Positions 36,319-64,000 of a DNA stretch of 64,000 bases are shown piece by piece. Source of the DNA: Leptospira kmetyi serovar Malaysia str. Bejo-Iso9 (GTDB lineage: Bacteria > Spirochaetota > Leptospiria > Leptospirales > Leptospiraceae); NCBI RefSeq assembly GCF_000243735.2, contig NZ_AHMP02000003.1, positions 1,265,001 through 1,329,000 on the forward strand. The letters run 5' to 3'. The translations under genes were made by a program, and so were the position numbers. Each line of letters opens with the position of its first letter. Position 1 is the first letter of the stretch. Below the pieces are notes generated by a model. That model did not search any database. It saw nothing but the letters and a program-made list of their open reading frames with translations, and was not told where the DNA came from.

Positions 36319-36370
36319 ATCGTGAATATACCTTTTTACCATTTTTCAGGCGATGGGGAGCGCTTTAAAG

Positions 36371-37610
<1,240 letters not shown>

Positions 37611-37622
37611 GTCCGGTCTTTC

Positions 37623-40270
<2,648 letters not shown>

Positions 40271-40306
40271 CCCTGACTTTCCGAAGTTACTAAAAACCCC
40301 GGCTCT

Positions 40307-40328
40307 GAAAAAACCCGTTCGGGTTTTC
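40307..40328 (-). terminator. Terminator-like hairpin between nusA and infB
   Basis: Directly after the nusA stop, the minus strand reads GAAAACCCG-AA-CGGGTTTTTTC, an 8- to 9-bp stem with a two-base loop and a T run on its 3' side. As infB depends on transcription from upstream unless it has its own promoter, this may act as a partial terminator or attenuator. A second GGGGTTTTTAG follows nearby. Confidence 0.6.
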
Positions 40329-42213
<1,885 letters not shown>

Positions 42214-42238
42214 ACCCCGGCCTTAGAGTGAAAACTCA

Positions 42239-42280
<42 letters not shown>

Positions 42281-42410
42281 AATTTAGCTACGGTGTAAAG
42301 TAAAAAAACCCTGGTATTCCCTGGCCTTTGGAAATCCCCGGATTATTGCTTGTTTTCCAATCAATGTGTTGGAATGGTATCGTTACATTCTTAGATCCAA
42401 TCAGGCTTTC

Positions 42411-43570
<1,160 letters not shown>

Positions 43571-43580
<10 letters not shown>

Positions 43581-45037
43581 GGTTTTTCGAATATTCAGAA
43601 TCCCTGTTTGACGATCAGGAAAGCGGGGTTCTGGATCGAAAAACGATTTCAAACTCGGGAATCTCCGGTTCCCACTTCATGGGCTTTGCGGCCCATTCGA
43701 TTTATCAAAAATACAGAAAAAAAATTCTTACCTACGACCGCGTCTACATTCTTTGCGGAAACGGAAACAACGGAGGGGACGGACTCGCCCTCGCCTTTTT
43801 TTTGATTCAGGAAGGAATTCGTCCCTTGGTTTATCTCAAAGAAGGAACCTTGTCGAAAGAATCGGAAACGTATAAAAAGGCGTTTTTAAATTGCGGAGGA
43901 GAAATTCTTCCCTTGGAGAATTTTTTGACGAGCGAACCTCCTCTCGAAAACGAAAGAATCTTTTGTGTGGACGCGCTACTCGGAACCGGTTTTCGTTTTC
44001 CGCTTCGAAGTCCTTTGGATAAAATTCTTTCCAAAATCAAATCGAGCCGAGAAAAAAATCCGAAGAAGGTTTTTGTTCTTAGTTTGGACGTCGTCTCCGG
44101 TTTTCAGGAAGATTCGGAATCTCCCTTTCCGGTCGACGCGTTAGCCGAAATCGGAATGAGAAAGTGGAAAAACCGTTTTCTTCCGAGCAAAACCAAGATC
44201 AGTTTTCATAGGATCGGATTTCCGACCTCGTCCACGAACAAAACTCTGTGGAAAAAAATTCCGCAATCGATTCTTTCCAAGACGTTGACGCGAAAGGAAG
44301 ATTCTCACAAATACAAAAACGGTTCTCTCGTGATCGTGGGCGGTTCGCAGGGAATGACGGGCGCGGCGCTTTCGTCCTTACTCGCCTTTCACGAGTTAGG
44401 CGGCGGGATCTCCCTTCTTTTGACCCCGTCCGAAAAAACGGTTCGATCCGTTTTAAAAAAGGATCCGTCCTTGATGGTGAACTCGATCCCGGATTCTTCC
44501 CAAATTCTTTCGATTCCTTTCGCGCAAAAAACGTCCGGTTTTCTTTTGGGTCCCGGTTTAAAAACGGAAGAATGTCCGGTTTTTTCTTTGCCCGAAGATA
44601 AGTTTTGTGTGATCGACGCCGGTGCGATTTCCGCTTATAAGAATCTTGTTCTTCATGAAAACGTTTTAATGACTCCCCATACGGGAGAATTGGAAGTCCT
44701 TTTAAATTCTAAGATTCGATCCGTCGATCAAGGACTTTCGCTCGCAAAAGAATATTCAAAAAACTTTAAGTTAAACCTTCTCTGGAAAAGACATTCCTCT
44801 TTTCTAATCAATCCGAGCGGAAACGTTTTTCTTTGGAATCGACCCGAGCCGAAACTCGCCGTGATGGGAACCGGCGATCTTTTGGCGGGAATCGTTTCCT
44901 TTTTTCTTTCCAGACGTTTTACGATTTCGCAAGCGGTTCAACTTTCGTTTTCCTTACTGACAGAAGCGGCAAAAAAATCAAAAGGCTTTCCAACTGCTTC
45001 GGAAATCCGTAAACTATTGACAAAGGGAGGAAATTGA
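43571..45037 (+). CDS. nnr: Bifunctional NAD(P)H-hydrate epimerase/dehydratase
   Basis: The 488-residue enzyme repairs damaged NAD(P)H hydrates. The N-terminal YjeF_N epimerase half has the phosphate-binding [21 protein letters not shown] core (given shortened) and the Asp in [10 protein letters not shown]. The C-terminal ADP-dependent dehydratase half has [29 protein letters not shown] and the kinase-like [11 protein letters not shown] with the catalytic Asp. It overlaps the preceding lipoprotein gene by 10 bp and is 1 bp from the next gene. Confidence 0.92.
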
Positions 45038-45038
45038 T

Positions 45039-45644
45039 ATGGGCGGTGGTTATCATTCCCGTTCTCCGGAAGAATTCAAAAAGTTTTTAGCGGAAAGCAG
45101 AAAACAATCCGGCGGCGGTAAATTTTCAAGAATTCGTTTGGTCTTTATTCTAAACCTGGTGTTGGTCGTGCTCGTGATCGGAATGGTTGCAAGAACCATG
45201 AACCCGAGCGCGTTTACCGTTCAATCTTCTTCTTCCAAAGTGAGAATGAAAGACACAACTTTATACGTTAAATCAAGCCGAGACGGCAAGGACGGTTTTC
45301 CGACCTTCTTTCTTTTTATGAAGAATGAAACCTACGCCGAAATCCGTTTTCCCGATCCGACTTGGAAGTTTACGATTTTATTAAGCGGTAAAGACGGTTT
45401 AAATTGTCTCGATACAAGCTGGGATGTTCCCGAAAGAACCCTTTGGCCTGGTAAGATAGAGTTCGCAAGATTTCGTGCGAGCGATGACACGATCGCTTCC
45501 CTTCCTCCGGATTGTAAAGCGAAGTCTTCGGATGGTTTTATCGAAAGAATTTTTAGAAGAACGAGTTCTCAGAGCGGTTTAAAGTTGGAAGTCAGAGTTT
45601 CCCGTAAGGAAGAGAGCCAGATTTTGACGATCGAGAATTTGTGA
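45039..45644 (+). CDS. Single-pass membrane protein of unknown function
   Basis: The 201-residue product starts with a Gly/Ser/Lys-rich cytoplasmic stretch (about 1-30), then one membrane helix ([18 protein letters not shown]), then an extracytoplasmic beta-rich domain with two Cys (GLNCLDTSW and PPDCKAK) that could form a disulfide. I do not recognise a family. It lies 1 bp after nnr, with the stop context GGGAGG just upstream serving as ribosome site, so it is in the same operon. Confidence 0.72.
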   Translation: MGGGYHSRSPEEFKKFLAESRKQSGGGKFSRIRLVFILNLVLVVLVIGMVARTMNPSAFTVQSSSSKVRMKDTTLYVKSSRDGKDGFPTFFLFMKNETYAEIRFPDPTWKFTILLSGKDGLNCLDTSWDVPERTLWPGKIEFARFRASDDTIASLPPDCKAKSSDGFIERIFRRTSSQSGLKLEVRVSRKEESQILTIENL

Positions 45645-45654
45645 GAAAACAAAT

Positions 45655-45768
45655 GTGCATAATTTTATTTTCCGCTTCTTCGCTCTTTTCACAGGATACT
45701 CCTACCTAAAAGAAGACGTTCCTCAAAATAATATCGATTTTCGGACGACTATTTTAAAGAAAGAATGA
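45655..45768 (+). CDS. Candidate 37-residue ORF (or broken gene) between two membrane-protein genes
   Basis: A frame from GTG at 45655 encodes a short aromatic-hydrophobic start (HNFIFRFFALFTG) and a polar tail ending TTILKKE. Its TGA overlaps the next ATG as ATGA, which is the pattern of real coupled genes here. Against it, the start codon is weak and no clear ribosome site precedes it. In another frame the same DNA reads a signal-peptide-like IILFSASSLFSQD and then stops, so a decayed exported-protein gene is an alternative. Confidence 0.25.
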   Translation: MHNFIFRFFALFTGYSYLKEDVPQNNIDFRTTILKKE

Positions 45769-46346
45769 AAGCAAACTTAACAAAAATAAAAAACTATTGG
45801 AGCTCCAAGAACGTTTTCTTCGTATCGCTCATCGTGATCGTATTGGTTTCGACGTTGCCTGCCTATATAGGAAACAAGCCTTTTGCAAAACACCTGAAAG
45901 AAATTTGCCTTACCTTAGGCCTTGTCTTTTTCTTGTTTCTTTATTACGGACTATTTCACGGTTATCGATGGTTAGAAGAATCCATCCAAGTAGAATACAA
46001 GACGATCGATTTGGATCTCAGTGGAATCAACATTTCGAATATCGATATTCCCGATTTTGATATAGGCCCGCTCGGTTTTATTCTCACCCTTCTATCCTGG
46101 CTCTTTTTTTCGGTTTTTATCATCGTAGCTTGTATTTATTTTATATCTTTTCTTTGGATCGCCTTCGTTTTTACGATCTCAATTCTCAACTGGATATTTT
46201 ACAGAGGATTACGGATTATCTTCATCAATGCGAAACGATGTCGCGGAAATCACTTCCAGAGCCTTTTGATATCCGCAAAGTTTACGATCGGTTACTTAGG
46301 CTGGGTCGTTCTTTTAGTTTTTACCTATGATTTTTTAAAATATTAA
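45765..46346 (+). CDS. Multi-pass membrane protein of unknown function
   Basis: A 193-residue protein with about four hydrophobic segments (VFFVSLIVIVLVSTLPAYI, LGLVFFLFLYYGLF, LSWLFFSVFIIVACIYFISFL and FTIGYLGWVVLLVFTYDFL). Between the second and third lies a short repeat-like stretch, LSGINISNIDIPDFDIG. I do not recognise a family. The ribosome site AAAGAAAG lies close to the ATG. Base composition is more A+T-rich than the neighbours. Confidence 0.65.
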   Translation: MKANLTKIKNYWSSKNVFFVSLIVIVLVSTLPAYIGNKPFAKHLKEICLTLGLVFFLFLYYGLFHGYRWLEESIQVEYKTIDLDLSGINISNIDIPDFDIGPLGFILTLLSWLFFSVFIIVACIYFISFLWIAFVFTISILNWIFYRGLRIIFINAKRCRGNHFQSLLISAKFTIGYLGWVVLLVFTYDFLKY

Positions 46347-46461
46347 ATCGATCTCAACATTCAATTCTCGGAATATTCTACAAACTCGAAAAAATCTGAT
46401 TGAATCTATAAACGAACCGAAAAGAATCACCCAACCCAGATTCTTTCCGAGGAAATTATCA

Positions 46462-47418
46462 ATGCAACTCAAGAATTCATTCCTCGGTCTCTCCGTTTCC
46501 ATTCTGTTTTTTACAGCCTGCCAAACCCCGCAAAAACAAACTCAAAATCCGAACAGCGCAGTTCTTCCCGGTTTCAAATTGAATACGGATAAAAACGTTT
46601 CCGTCGTATCCGATCTGGACGGCAAAATCCAATCGATTCAAAAAAACGAAAACGGACAATACGACGTATCCGTACAAACTTCAAGACAATCCTACTTAAA
46701 CAATCGGATCGAGACGAACGCATATGAAATGGTATACGGAAATCTTTCCAAGATAGAATCAACGTTAATCTTGGAACAGGAAGTCCAAAGGGGAACACCG
46801 ATCGGAACCGGAACACCCGATTCGTATGTGACCGCGAGAAGCAAGACCCTATTGCCGTTTATGGTTCGTCTTTCGGAGAGACAACCCGTAAAACAAAACG
46901 ACTTTTGGTATTTTTCTCCCGATTGGATGTTTTCTCATAAAACCGACTTTTTATCATTCAGACCGGTTCCATCTTTTGAGGACGCTCTCAAGGATTTTTA
47001 TCATCGTTGGGAAGTCGAGAAAGAGGAAAAGAAAGGATTTACCATCCACCATCATCCCGATTTGGATAGAATCCGGTTTTCCGTAAAGCTGAATCAATAT
47101 CCGAAAACGTTAACCGAAACGTTTTCTTTAACTTTCACGGAAAAACAATTCTACGGAAAAGAGAATCTCTTCGTATTCGAAAACAAACTGGATGAATTTA
47201 AAATTTCGGGATATACACCGGTGATCTATTGGCAAAGCGGATTCGATAAACACTTAAAGGAAGAATATATTCTCAAAAACACGTTGTATGTTTACGCGAG
47301 TATCTACACGATCGATCATGAGAAAAAGCTAATATTGATCTGCGCGCGCGACTTTGCGCTCTCGCCCGACGAAAAGGTGATCGGCGATCGGATCAATTCC
47401 CTTCTTAAACCTCAGTAA
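46462..47418 (+). CDS. Lipoprotein with a degenerate M23/LytM-like domain
   Basis: GAGG lies upstream of the ATG. The N-terminus is a lipoprotein signal with Cys20 in FTAC. Residues about 35-125 follow the M23 peptidase pattern: SDLDGKIQSIQKNENGQYDV, YEMVYGNLSKIESTLI and VQRGTPIGTG correspond to the dG.V...G.Y..., Y.HLS.. and V..Gq.IG..G blocks. The His of the HLS block is Asn and no zinc His/Asp set is present, so it should be inactive. The other 190 residues are unrecognised. It could be an EnvC/NlpD-like regulator; that is inference. Confidence 0.68.
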   Translation: MQLKNSFLGLSVSILFFTACQTPQKQTQNPNSAVLPGFKLNTDKNVSVVSDLDGKIQSIQKNENGQYDVSVQTSRQSYLNNRIETNAYEMVYGNLSKIESTLILEQEVQRGTPIGTGTPDSYVTARSKTLLPFMVRLSERQPVKQNDFWYFSPDWMFSHKTDFLSFRPVPSFEDALKDFYHRWEVEKEEKKGFTIHHHPDLDRIRFSVKLNQYPKTLTETFSLTFTEKQFYGKENLFVFENKLDEFKISGYTPVIYWQSGFDKHLKEEYILKNTLYVYASIYTIDHEKKLILICARDFALSPDEKVIGDRINSLLKPQ

Positions 47419-48012
47419 AACAGTGGAATTCCGATTCAAGGTTCCTTTGCCGATAATCTTAATCGTAAAGGAGAAACAAGAGATACATGTTTTAATCCCG
47501 GTTGTCTTTCCGTATGGAAAGATACGGATTGAGAATGATCCACTCCGGGTTTCCTATATTTTTCTCCGAATACTACGTTGATTCGGAGGATTGAATTTCG
47601 ATTTCCTGCGAGCCGACGGAAGGGTCAGACTCGGTCAATCCGTTCGATGTGAGCGACGATCCTGAATTCAAAAGGAACAACGAAGCGGAGTTGTCGCTTC
47701 CCTTTTTTCTCCACGGTAGCTCAACAAGAACAATACAAACGGAGCGATTGTTTTGATTGCGGTTTTATCTAAGAATTCTTTCATTACGATCTCCTAAAAA
47801 ATGCTCGGACGCTTTTTCTAACATCCAAGAAACGAACGATTTTGCATTTCGCAGAGAAAGTAAGGAACTTAAGTTATCCCCTGACGACAATTTCCGAAGA
47901 AAATAAAAACAGAGCGGCAATCAATTTTTGATAAACGCGAGAATTTCACGAGAACGACAAAGATTCAATTGCTTCAACGCCGTATCACAAAGGATCCATC
48001 CCCCGTTCGACC
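47419..48012. other. 594-bp gap with hairpins and one small ORF
   Basis: This is the longest gap in the window. It contains CTTTCC-GTAT-GGAAAG (47506-47521), the perfect 8-bp stem CTCCGAAT/ATTCGGAG (47564-47588), and a candidate small gene on minus at 47668-47784. A frame after AAAGGAG (47469-47475) runs about 30 codons but has no normal start codon. No tRNA or other RNA gene was recognised. Part of it may be decayed coding sequence. Confidence 0.45.
47668..47784 (-). CDS. Candidate 38-residue hydrophobic small protein
   Basis: The minus-strand ATG at 47784 is preceded by AGGAG with 6 to 7 nt spacing (TTTTTTAGGAGATCGTAATG), one of the best ribosome sites in the window. The product begins MKEFLDKTAIKTIAPFVLF, with a short hydrophobic segment (TIAPFVLFLLS), then a charged tail YRGEKREATTPLRCSF and TGA. 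An A+T-rich region upstream could hold a promoter. It resembles no protein I can name. The ribosome site is the main support. Confidence 0.45.
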   Translation of the reverse strand: MKEFLDKTAIKTIAPFVLFLLSYRGEKREATTPLRCSF

Positions 48013-49155
48013 TTACAACATCGCCTTGCACTTTTTCTTCCAAGTCCGCTCTTGTTCATTCAAATAATCGAATACAATCGAATCGGAATATTTCCCGTCG
48101 AGAAAATTCAGTAAAAAGCGATCTCCTACCAGCAATTCTATGGCGGGACGATCGGATCTGAACTCATACGCACCGGCTCTGTATTCGAAACCGTTCGGAT
48201 ATTCTTCTCGTAACATACGAATCAGTTTGAGAGAAAAGAAAAGACTGTGAAACTTCTCCGGTTTTTTCAAAAGGATCTGATAACCTCCGCAGATCGTATC
48301 CTTATGTTTATGAAAGGTCGGAATGAACTTCAAAGGCCGCAAGGTCACGCATCCCTTTTGAGATTCTTCCAGGGCTTTGCGGATTCTTTCGTTTTGTTCG
48401 TCGATATAAGGCGCGCCGAAAGTTTCAAAAGGTCTTGTGGTTCCCCTTCCTTCGGAAAGATTCGTTCCTTCCAAAAGACATTGACCCGAATACACAAAAC
48501 AAGTCGAACGAAACGGAATGTTCGGAGAAGGAGGAATCCAAAGAAATTCGGAATCCTCTTTTTGATACCAATTCTTTCGTTCGATTCGGATCTTTACGTT
48601 TAAGGAAAATTCTTTTTGATAATACGAAAGTAATTCTCCGGGGGTCAATCCGTGACGATGTAAAACCGTTCTGACCCCTACAAAGGATTCGAATTCTTTC
48701 CCGAGCGGAGAACCTTCGATCTTTTTTCCCGCCGGATTGGGAGAATCGAAAACCACCACGGAAATTTCTTTTTTACCGGAGGAATTCCATTTACTAATCT
48801 CCTCCAAAAAATAATACGCGGTCGTCAGAAACGTATAATAACGCGCGCCCACGTCCCGTATATCGACGACTACGACGTCCAATCCGTCCAAAGAAACCGA
48901 ATCGGGAACCAGACTCGATTCGTGATCCCCGTAGAGATTTACGAACTCCACGTTATCCAGATTATATTTCAGATTCGAACCCGAAACCTGATCCTGAAGT
49001 TCCGCGAAAAGTCCATGTTCGGGAAGAAAGATTTTTTTAAGATCATAACGTTTGTGAACGGATTGAAAGTGATATTCTCCGTTCGGCCCGAAAGCGCTTT
49101 GATTGGTGACCATTCCGATTCTGGAAACGCGGAGTAACTTCTCGATTTTATTCAT
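48013..49155 (-). CDS. DUF1343 (NamZ-like exo-N-acetylmuramidase) protein
   Basis: ATG at 49155 is preferred, with GGGAAG just upstream; an ATG at 49182 would add nine residues. The 380-residue protein has the DUF1343 signatures [63 protein letters not shown] and [18 protein letters not shown]. The B. subtilis member NamZ removes terminal MurNAc from peptidoglycan pieces. No clear signal peptide is seen, so it may act in the cytoplasm in muropeptide recycling. Confidence 0.85.
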   Translation of the reverse strand: MNKIEKLLRVSRIGMVTNQSAFGPNGEYHFQSVHKRYDLKKIFLPEHGLFAELQDQVSGSNLKYNLDNVEFVNLYGDHESSLVPDSVSLDGLDVVVVDIRDVGARYYTFLTTAYYFLEEISKWNSSGKKEISVVVFDSPNPAGKKIEGSPLGKEFESFVGVRTVLHRHGLTPGELLSYYQKEFSLNVKIRIERKNWYQKEDSEFLWIPPSPNIPFRSTCFVYSGQCLLEGTNLSEGRGTTRPFETFGAPYIDEQNERIRKALEESQKGCVTLRPLKFIPTFHKHKDTICGGYQILLKKPEKFHSLFFSLKLIRMLREEYPNGFEYRAGAYEFRSDRPAIELLVGDRFLLNFLDGKYSDSIVFDYLNEQERTWKKKCKAML

Positions 49156-49360
49156 TCTTCCCGTATGGTTTTCAGGAGGCATAAGGAGTCAAGTTTAACG
49201 AGAATCGATCCGAATTCCTTGAGAACGATTCTGTTTTTTCCGAGTTTCTTCGAACTGCGTGATCCTCGATGGTCGGTTTTTTAACTCTCTCTCTAAAAAA
49301 AGTGTTTTCTCTATGAATAAGAAATAGTTTCTTTTTCATTTAACCCTCGATAATCTAATT

Positions 49361-51886
<2,526 letters not shown>

Positions 51887-51980
51887 AACGGGCCGCGGAA
51901 CAAAGTCGATTCTCCGGCTTATAAGCGCCTCTTTCCGAAACGAAAAAATCAAAAAGAAACCGGCGTCGCAACGTAACACC

Positions 51981-52013
51981 GGACCGCTTACGAAGTAAAA
52001 CCGAAGGCGGTCC
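51981..52013. terminator. Stem-loop between two convergent genes
   Basis: GGACCGC (51981-51987) pairs with GCGGTCC (52007-52013) across a 19-nt loop, followed by TTTGATTTCC on plus. It lies between the convergent 841-residue and 228-residue genes. A 7-bp G+C-rich stem here fits a shared terminator, though the loop is long. Confidence 0.4.
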
Positions 52014-52031
52014 TTTGATTTCCTCTTACTC

Positions 52032-52733
<702 letters not shown>

Positions 52734-52883
52734 CGGTACGACTCGAATGATCGAAATCCGAACTGGTTTCCCTTATCCCGTTTTATCATAACATTTAATT
52801 TATTTTGAACAACTCACTTCTCGATAAGCGAGAAACAAGATTAAAACACTTGCGCCTTATTTCCAGTTTTTCTGAATGGAATC

Positions 52884-53347
<464 letters not shown>

Positions 53348-53351
<4 letters not shown>

Positions 53352-53896
53352 AGAATTCTTCGGACGTTCAGAGCTCTTCTCATTCTCCCCGTAAATTCAA
53401 CAGCGAGATCTTCGTGGACGCCGAAGATCGTTGGATTTTCAGAGGAAATCGAATCGATCAAAAGGAAGTTCTCTCCTACTTCCGTCAAAACCTAAAGGAA
53501 GACGATCTCGGAATTTTTATAGACAATCGTTTCGGAGAATTGACGGAGAACGGTTATCTCGAATTGGAAGGTTATCCGATTCATCTGATCGCGTGCCGGG
53601 AAATCGAAGACACGTTAGTCTTCCTTTCGGAGTCCGAAACCTCGTATTCTTTGGGGGAACTGCTCTTCGCTTTGGACGCGGACGGTTGTCTTTTTGCAAA
53701 AACGAAATATTATAAAAAACTAAAGTTCAGACCGGATCGAAATTGTCTTTCCGATCTGAGTCCTTATTTGGAGGAAACGGAGAATGGAACCGAAATCCGG
53801 TTTCGCGGCGAAACGATTGCGATTCCGGAATCCGGAGAATCTCCGAAAGTTCCTTTGCCGATCGAGTTTCGCGCGGTTCCTTCTCAAGGAGATTAG
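53348..53896 (+). CDS. Protein of unknown function, DUF1285-like layout
   Basis: The 182-residue cytoplasmic protein begins with a Ser-rich tail. It then shows [24 protein letters not shown], followed by a Gly-Ile-Phe strand, [13 protein letters not shown] and paired strands about [15 protein letters not shown]. The order 'x.dg.W.f.G..I...ev..yF...L..d..g' is reminiscent of DUF1285 proteins, whose function is unknown; this is a weak likeness. It overlaps the lipoprotein gene by 4 bp. Confidence 0.6.
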
Positions 53897-54018
53897 TTTG
53901 TCGAGAATTTTCGTCCTCCGAAATTCGTAGGAGTTCCCACAAAACTGAAAAGGAATTCTTCCTGCGTCTATGCTGTTTTTCCGATAAAGAAAAATTGGCC
54001 AAAGGTTCCCACAAGTGT

Positions 54019-54105
54019 AACTCAAGCGTTTTGCTCTCTATGGATCGCTCATCATCTCCAGCATCCTGTGAAGAGAACGCCCCTTAGGAAGCGACACATT
54101 GAGTT
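54019..54105. repeat. Dispersed intergenic repeat, copy B
   Basis: AACTCAA (54019-54025) and TTGAGTT (54099-54105) bound a segment with GCTCTCTATGGATCGCTC, ATCATC and CCTTAGGAAGCGAC, the same blocks and order as at 13012-13090. It is preceded by GGTTCCCACAA and followed by TTTGTCGGAACTTC (54143 on) as in other members. It sits between the convergent 53348 gene and the TPR gene. Confidence 0.6.
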
Positions 54106-54172
54106 TTTGGGGTTGGGGGCCGCTTTGTATTACGGAAGATTTGTCGGAACTTCTATAAAATCCCGACAACGA

Positions 54173-54649
54173 TCAAATCGCAGATCCCAATTCTTCTTTG
54201 AGCTTCCTCGCTTCCTCGAAATCCGGCTTAATCAAAATCGCACGATGCAGATATTGAAGCGATCTTTCGGGACGATTCCAGATTTTGTAAAGAGTCGCAA
54301 GATTGTAGAGGGAGATATGAGGCGCGTCGTTGAGTTCGCAACGAAGGGATTTTTTTAGCCAATAAACGGCTTCGGTTTCCTTACCGGCTCTTAAAAGAAT
54401 GATTCCGATTTCGTTGCAAGGGTTTCCGTAGTTCGGATTGACTTCCACGGATTTGTAGAATTGCATCAGACCCTTTTCAGGATTTCCTTTCTGATTTTCC
54501 ATCAAGCCCAAAAAGAAATAGGCTTCGTGACTTTCCTCGTTTTCCAGAGAAAGTTTAAACAGATATTCGGCTCTGTCCGAATCGCCCGTTTTGTAAAAAT
54601 ATTTCGCCGCTTCTAGAAAATCCGAAGGAGTAAAGTTTTCCAATTCCAT
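54173..54649 (-). CDS. Tetratricopeptide-repeat protein
   Basis: The 158-residue soluble protein has about four TPR units: FLEAAKYFYKTGDSDRAEYLF, EAYFFLGLMENQKGNPEKGL, NEIGIILLRAGKETEAVYWL and LATLYKIWNRPERSLQYL (each shown in part). TPRs form superhelical scaffolds for protein contacts. No enzyme domain or signal peptide is present. It is 35 bp downstream of dxs on the same strand and may be co-transcribed with it; the partner is unknown. Confidence 0.85.
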   Translation of the reverse strand: MELENFTPSDFLEAAKYFYKTGDSDRAEYLFKLSLENEESHEAYFFLGLMENQKGNPEKGLMQFYKSVEVNPNYGNPCNEIGIILLRAGKETEAVYWLKKSLRCELNDAPHISLYNLATLYKIWNRPERSLQYLHRAILIKPDFEEARKLKEELGSAI

Positions 54650-54684
54650 AACCCGTTTTTACTTTGATTTTCGGTTTGGAACCT

Positions 54685-56589
<1,905 letters not shown>

Positions 56590-56619
56590 GAAAACTTTCT
56601 ATTCTAATTTTATAAGTCT

Positions 56620-58932
<2,313 letters not shown>

Positions 58933-59010
58933 GCGCTCCTCCGGATTAGATCGGGGAACAGTATCCAATCCGTCGGAGTTTCGTCAATATTTTACGGGTT
59001 CGCCCGGAAA

Positions 59011-59801
59011 TTATCTCATGGAAGAACGCACGGACGTAGCGTAGGAAAATAATTTTTGAACACAGGTTTCCCGATCGGAGCCGTGTTCCTCGATGATTCT
59101 CTGAACCGCCGATCCGATGATCACTCCGTCGGCGTATGCGGAAATTTCTTTCGCCTGATCGGCGGTGGAAATTCCGAAACCGGCGCAGACCGGAAGGGAA
59201 ACTAATTTTTTTACGAGTTTGATTCTTTCCTGAAGTCCGTTTGCGATCGCGGTTCTTTCTCCCGTAACTCCGTACGAGGTCACGTAGTAGATAAAACCGG
59301 ACGCGAGAGAACGCATGGACTTGATTCTTTCCTCGGTGGTCGCGGGCGTTACAAGATGGATGAAATCGATTTTTCTTTTTTCGAGCTGAGTGAAGAATTC
59401 TTCCGCTTCCGGGGTATCGTACGGAAGATCGGGAATGATCAATCCTTGAATGCCGGAATTTTTCGCGATCTCCGCGAAGGTTTCCAATCCCATAGAATAG
59501 AGAGGATTGAAATACGTAAGATACACAAGCGGAGTTTGCGGATGCAGTTTGTGAATTTCCGAAGTGATCTCCAGAATTTTTTTCATGGAGAACGGATGCG
59601 CAAGCGCGCGTTTGAACGCCTTCTGAATCACCGGCCCGTCCGCGGTCGGATCGGTAAACGGAATTCCGAGTTCCAAAATTCCGGCGCCGCCTCGAATGAG
59701 CGCGTCCGCCCAGGCAACGCAGGATTCGTAGTCGGGATCACCGAGAGAAATATACGGAATAAAAACGCTTTTCTCTTGCGAGAATACGGAAGCGATCGCG
59801 C

Positions 59802-59805
<4 letters not shown>
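59011..59805 (-). CDS. trpA: Tryptophan synthase alpha chain
   Basis: TTG at 59805 is the start: it overlaps the trpB stop (TTGA) and has AAGGAG upstream. The 264-residue TIM-barrel subunit splits indole-3-glycerol phosphate. Catalytic Glu is in [15 protein letters not shown], which also holds the Asp, and the phosphate loop is in the GFGIS stretch. It works with TrpB in an alpha2-beta2 complex. A longer frame to 59973 lies wholly inside trpB. Confidence 0.94.
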
Positions 59806-61004
<1,199 letters not shown>

Positions 61005-61006
61005 AA

Positions 61007-62740
<1,734 letters not shown>

Positions 62741-62744
62741 GCGT

Positions 62745-64000
<1,256 letters not shown>

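Noticed and set aside
47470..47590. Frame of about 30 codons after AAAGGAG
   Set aside because: It would need an ATA start; ATG in the same region gives only two codons before a stop.

Overview
The window looks like chromosomal DNA of a leptospire (phylum Spirochaetota, genus Leptospira most likely). The reasons are the mixture of genes (7TMR-DISM receptor, CHASE2 adenylate cyclase, many short spirochaete-type lipoproteins, alginate-export-type porin), signal peptides ending in motifs such as LFSQD, frequent TTG/GTG starts, and gene blocks typical of that genus (yajC-secDF-ribDE-ribBA, nusA-infB-rbfA-truB-rpsO-pnp). By eye G+C is in the 40s of percent, higher than L. interrogans as generally described, so another species is likely; I cannot name it. 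I see no rRNA, tRNA, transposase, prophage or CRISPR array. Almost all of the window is ordinary core genome.

Layout. 1-1366: 3'-truncated 7TMR-DISM signalling receptor (minus). 1704-8599: a sulfate import cluster on plus: outer-membrane beta-barrel, two paralogous sulfate-binding proteins, then CysT, CysW and CysA. 8674-10852: a convergent molybdate importer (modB, modA, modC order of transcription). 11030-12880: pdxH and a DUF4349 lipoprotein, separated by a run of three stem-loops. 13169-28383: a long minus-strand series that reads ftsK, lolA, rodZ-like, rimO, pgsA, trpD, yajC, an unusual Ser/Asn/Lys-rich protein, secD, secF, ribD, ribE, ribBA, most of it tightly spaced or overlapping. 28594-31829: LLM oxidoreductase, SDR oxidoreductase, a membrane protein and dUTPase (minus). 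32238: VOC protein (plus).

32636-42213: minus-strand information-processing block read as rimP, nusA, infB, rbfA, truB, rpsO, pnp and an M16 peptidase. It carries a terminator-like hairpin between nusA and infB and a tandem 39-nt repeat inside infB. 42411-47418: plus-strand lipoprotein, nnr, two small membrane-associated proteins and a lipoprotein whose N-terminal half resembles an M23/LytM domain without its metal ligands. 47419-48012: a largely non-coding stretch with a candidate 38-residue protein. 48013-53896: DUF1343 protein, an 841-residue protein with an N-terminal cyclic-nucleotide-binding-like domain, an unrecognised 228-residue protein, and a lipoprotein pair. 54173-64000 (minus): TPR protein, dxs, CHASE2 adenylate cyclase, trpBA, proS and the 3' part of an M50 (RseP-type) protease cut by the window edge.

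Functional themes are oxyanion uptake (sulfate and molybdate side by side), Sec translocation joined to riboflavin synthesis, envelope assembly (LolA, FtsK, RodZ, RseP), and a possible cAMP theme (a class III cyclase and a CNB-like protein about 5 kb apart). The best candidates for undescribed biology are non-coding: a family of dispersed intergenic repeats with a TTTGTCGGAACTCCGACAAA-like core and a conserved CTCTCTATGGATCGC block, the triple stem-loop after pdxH, and two possible tiny proteins. I did not find a convincing new multi-gene defence or mobile system.
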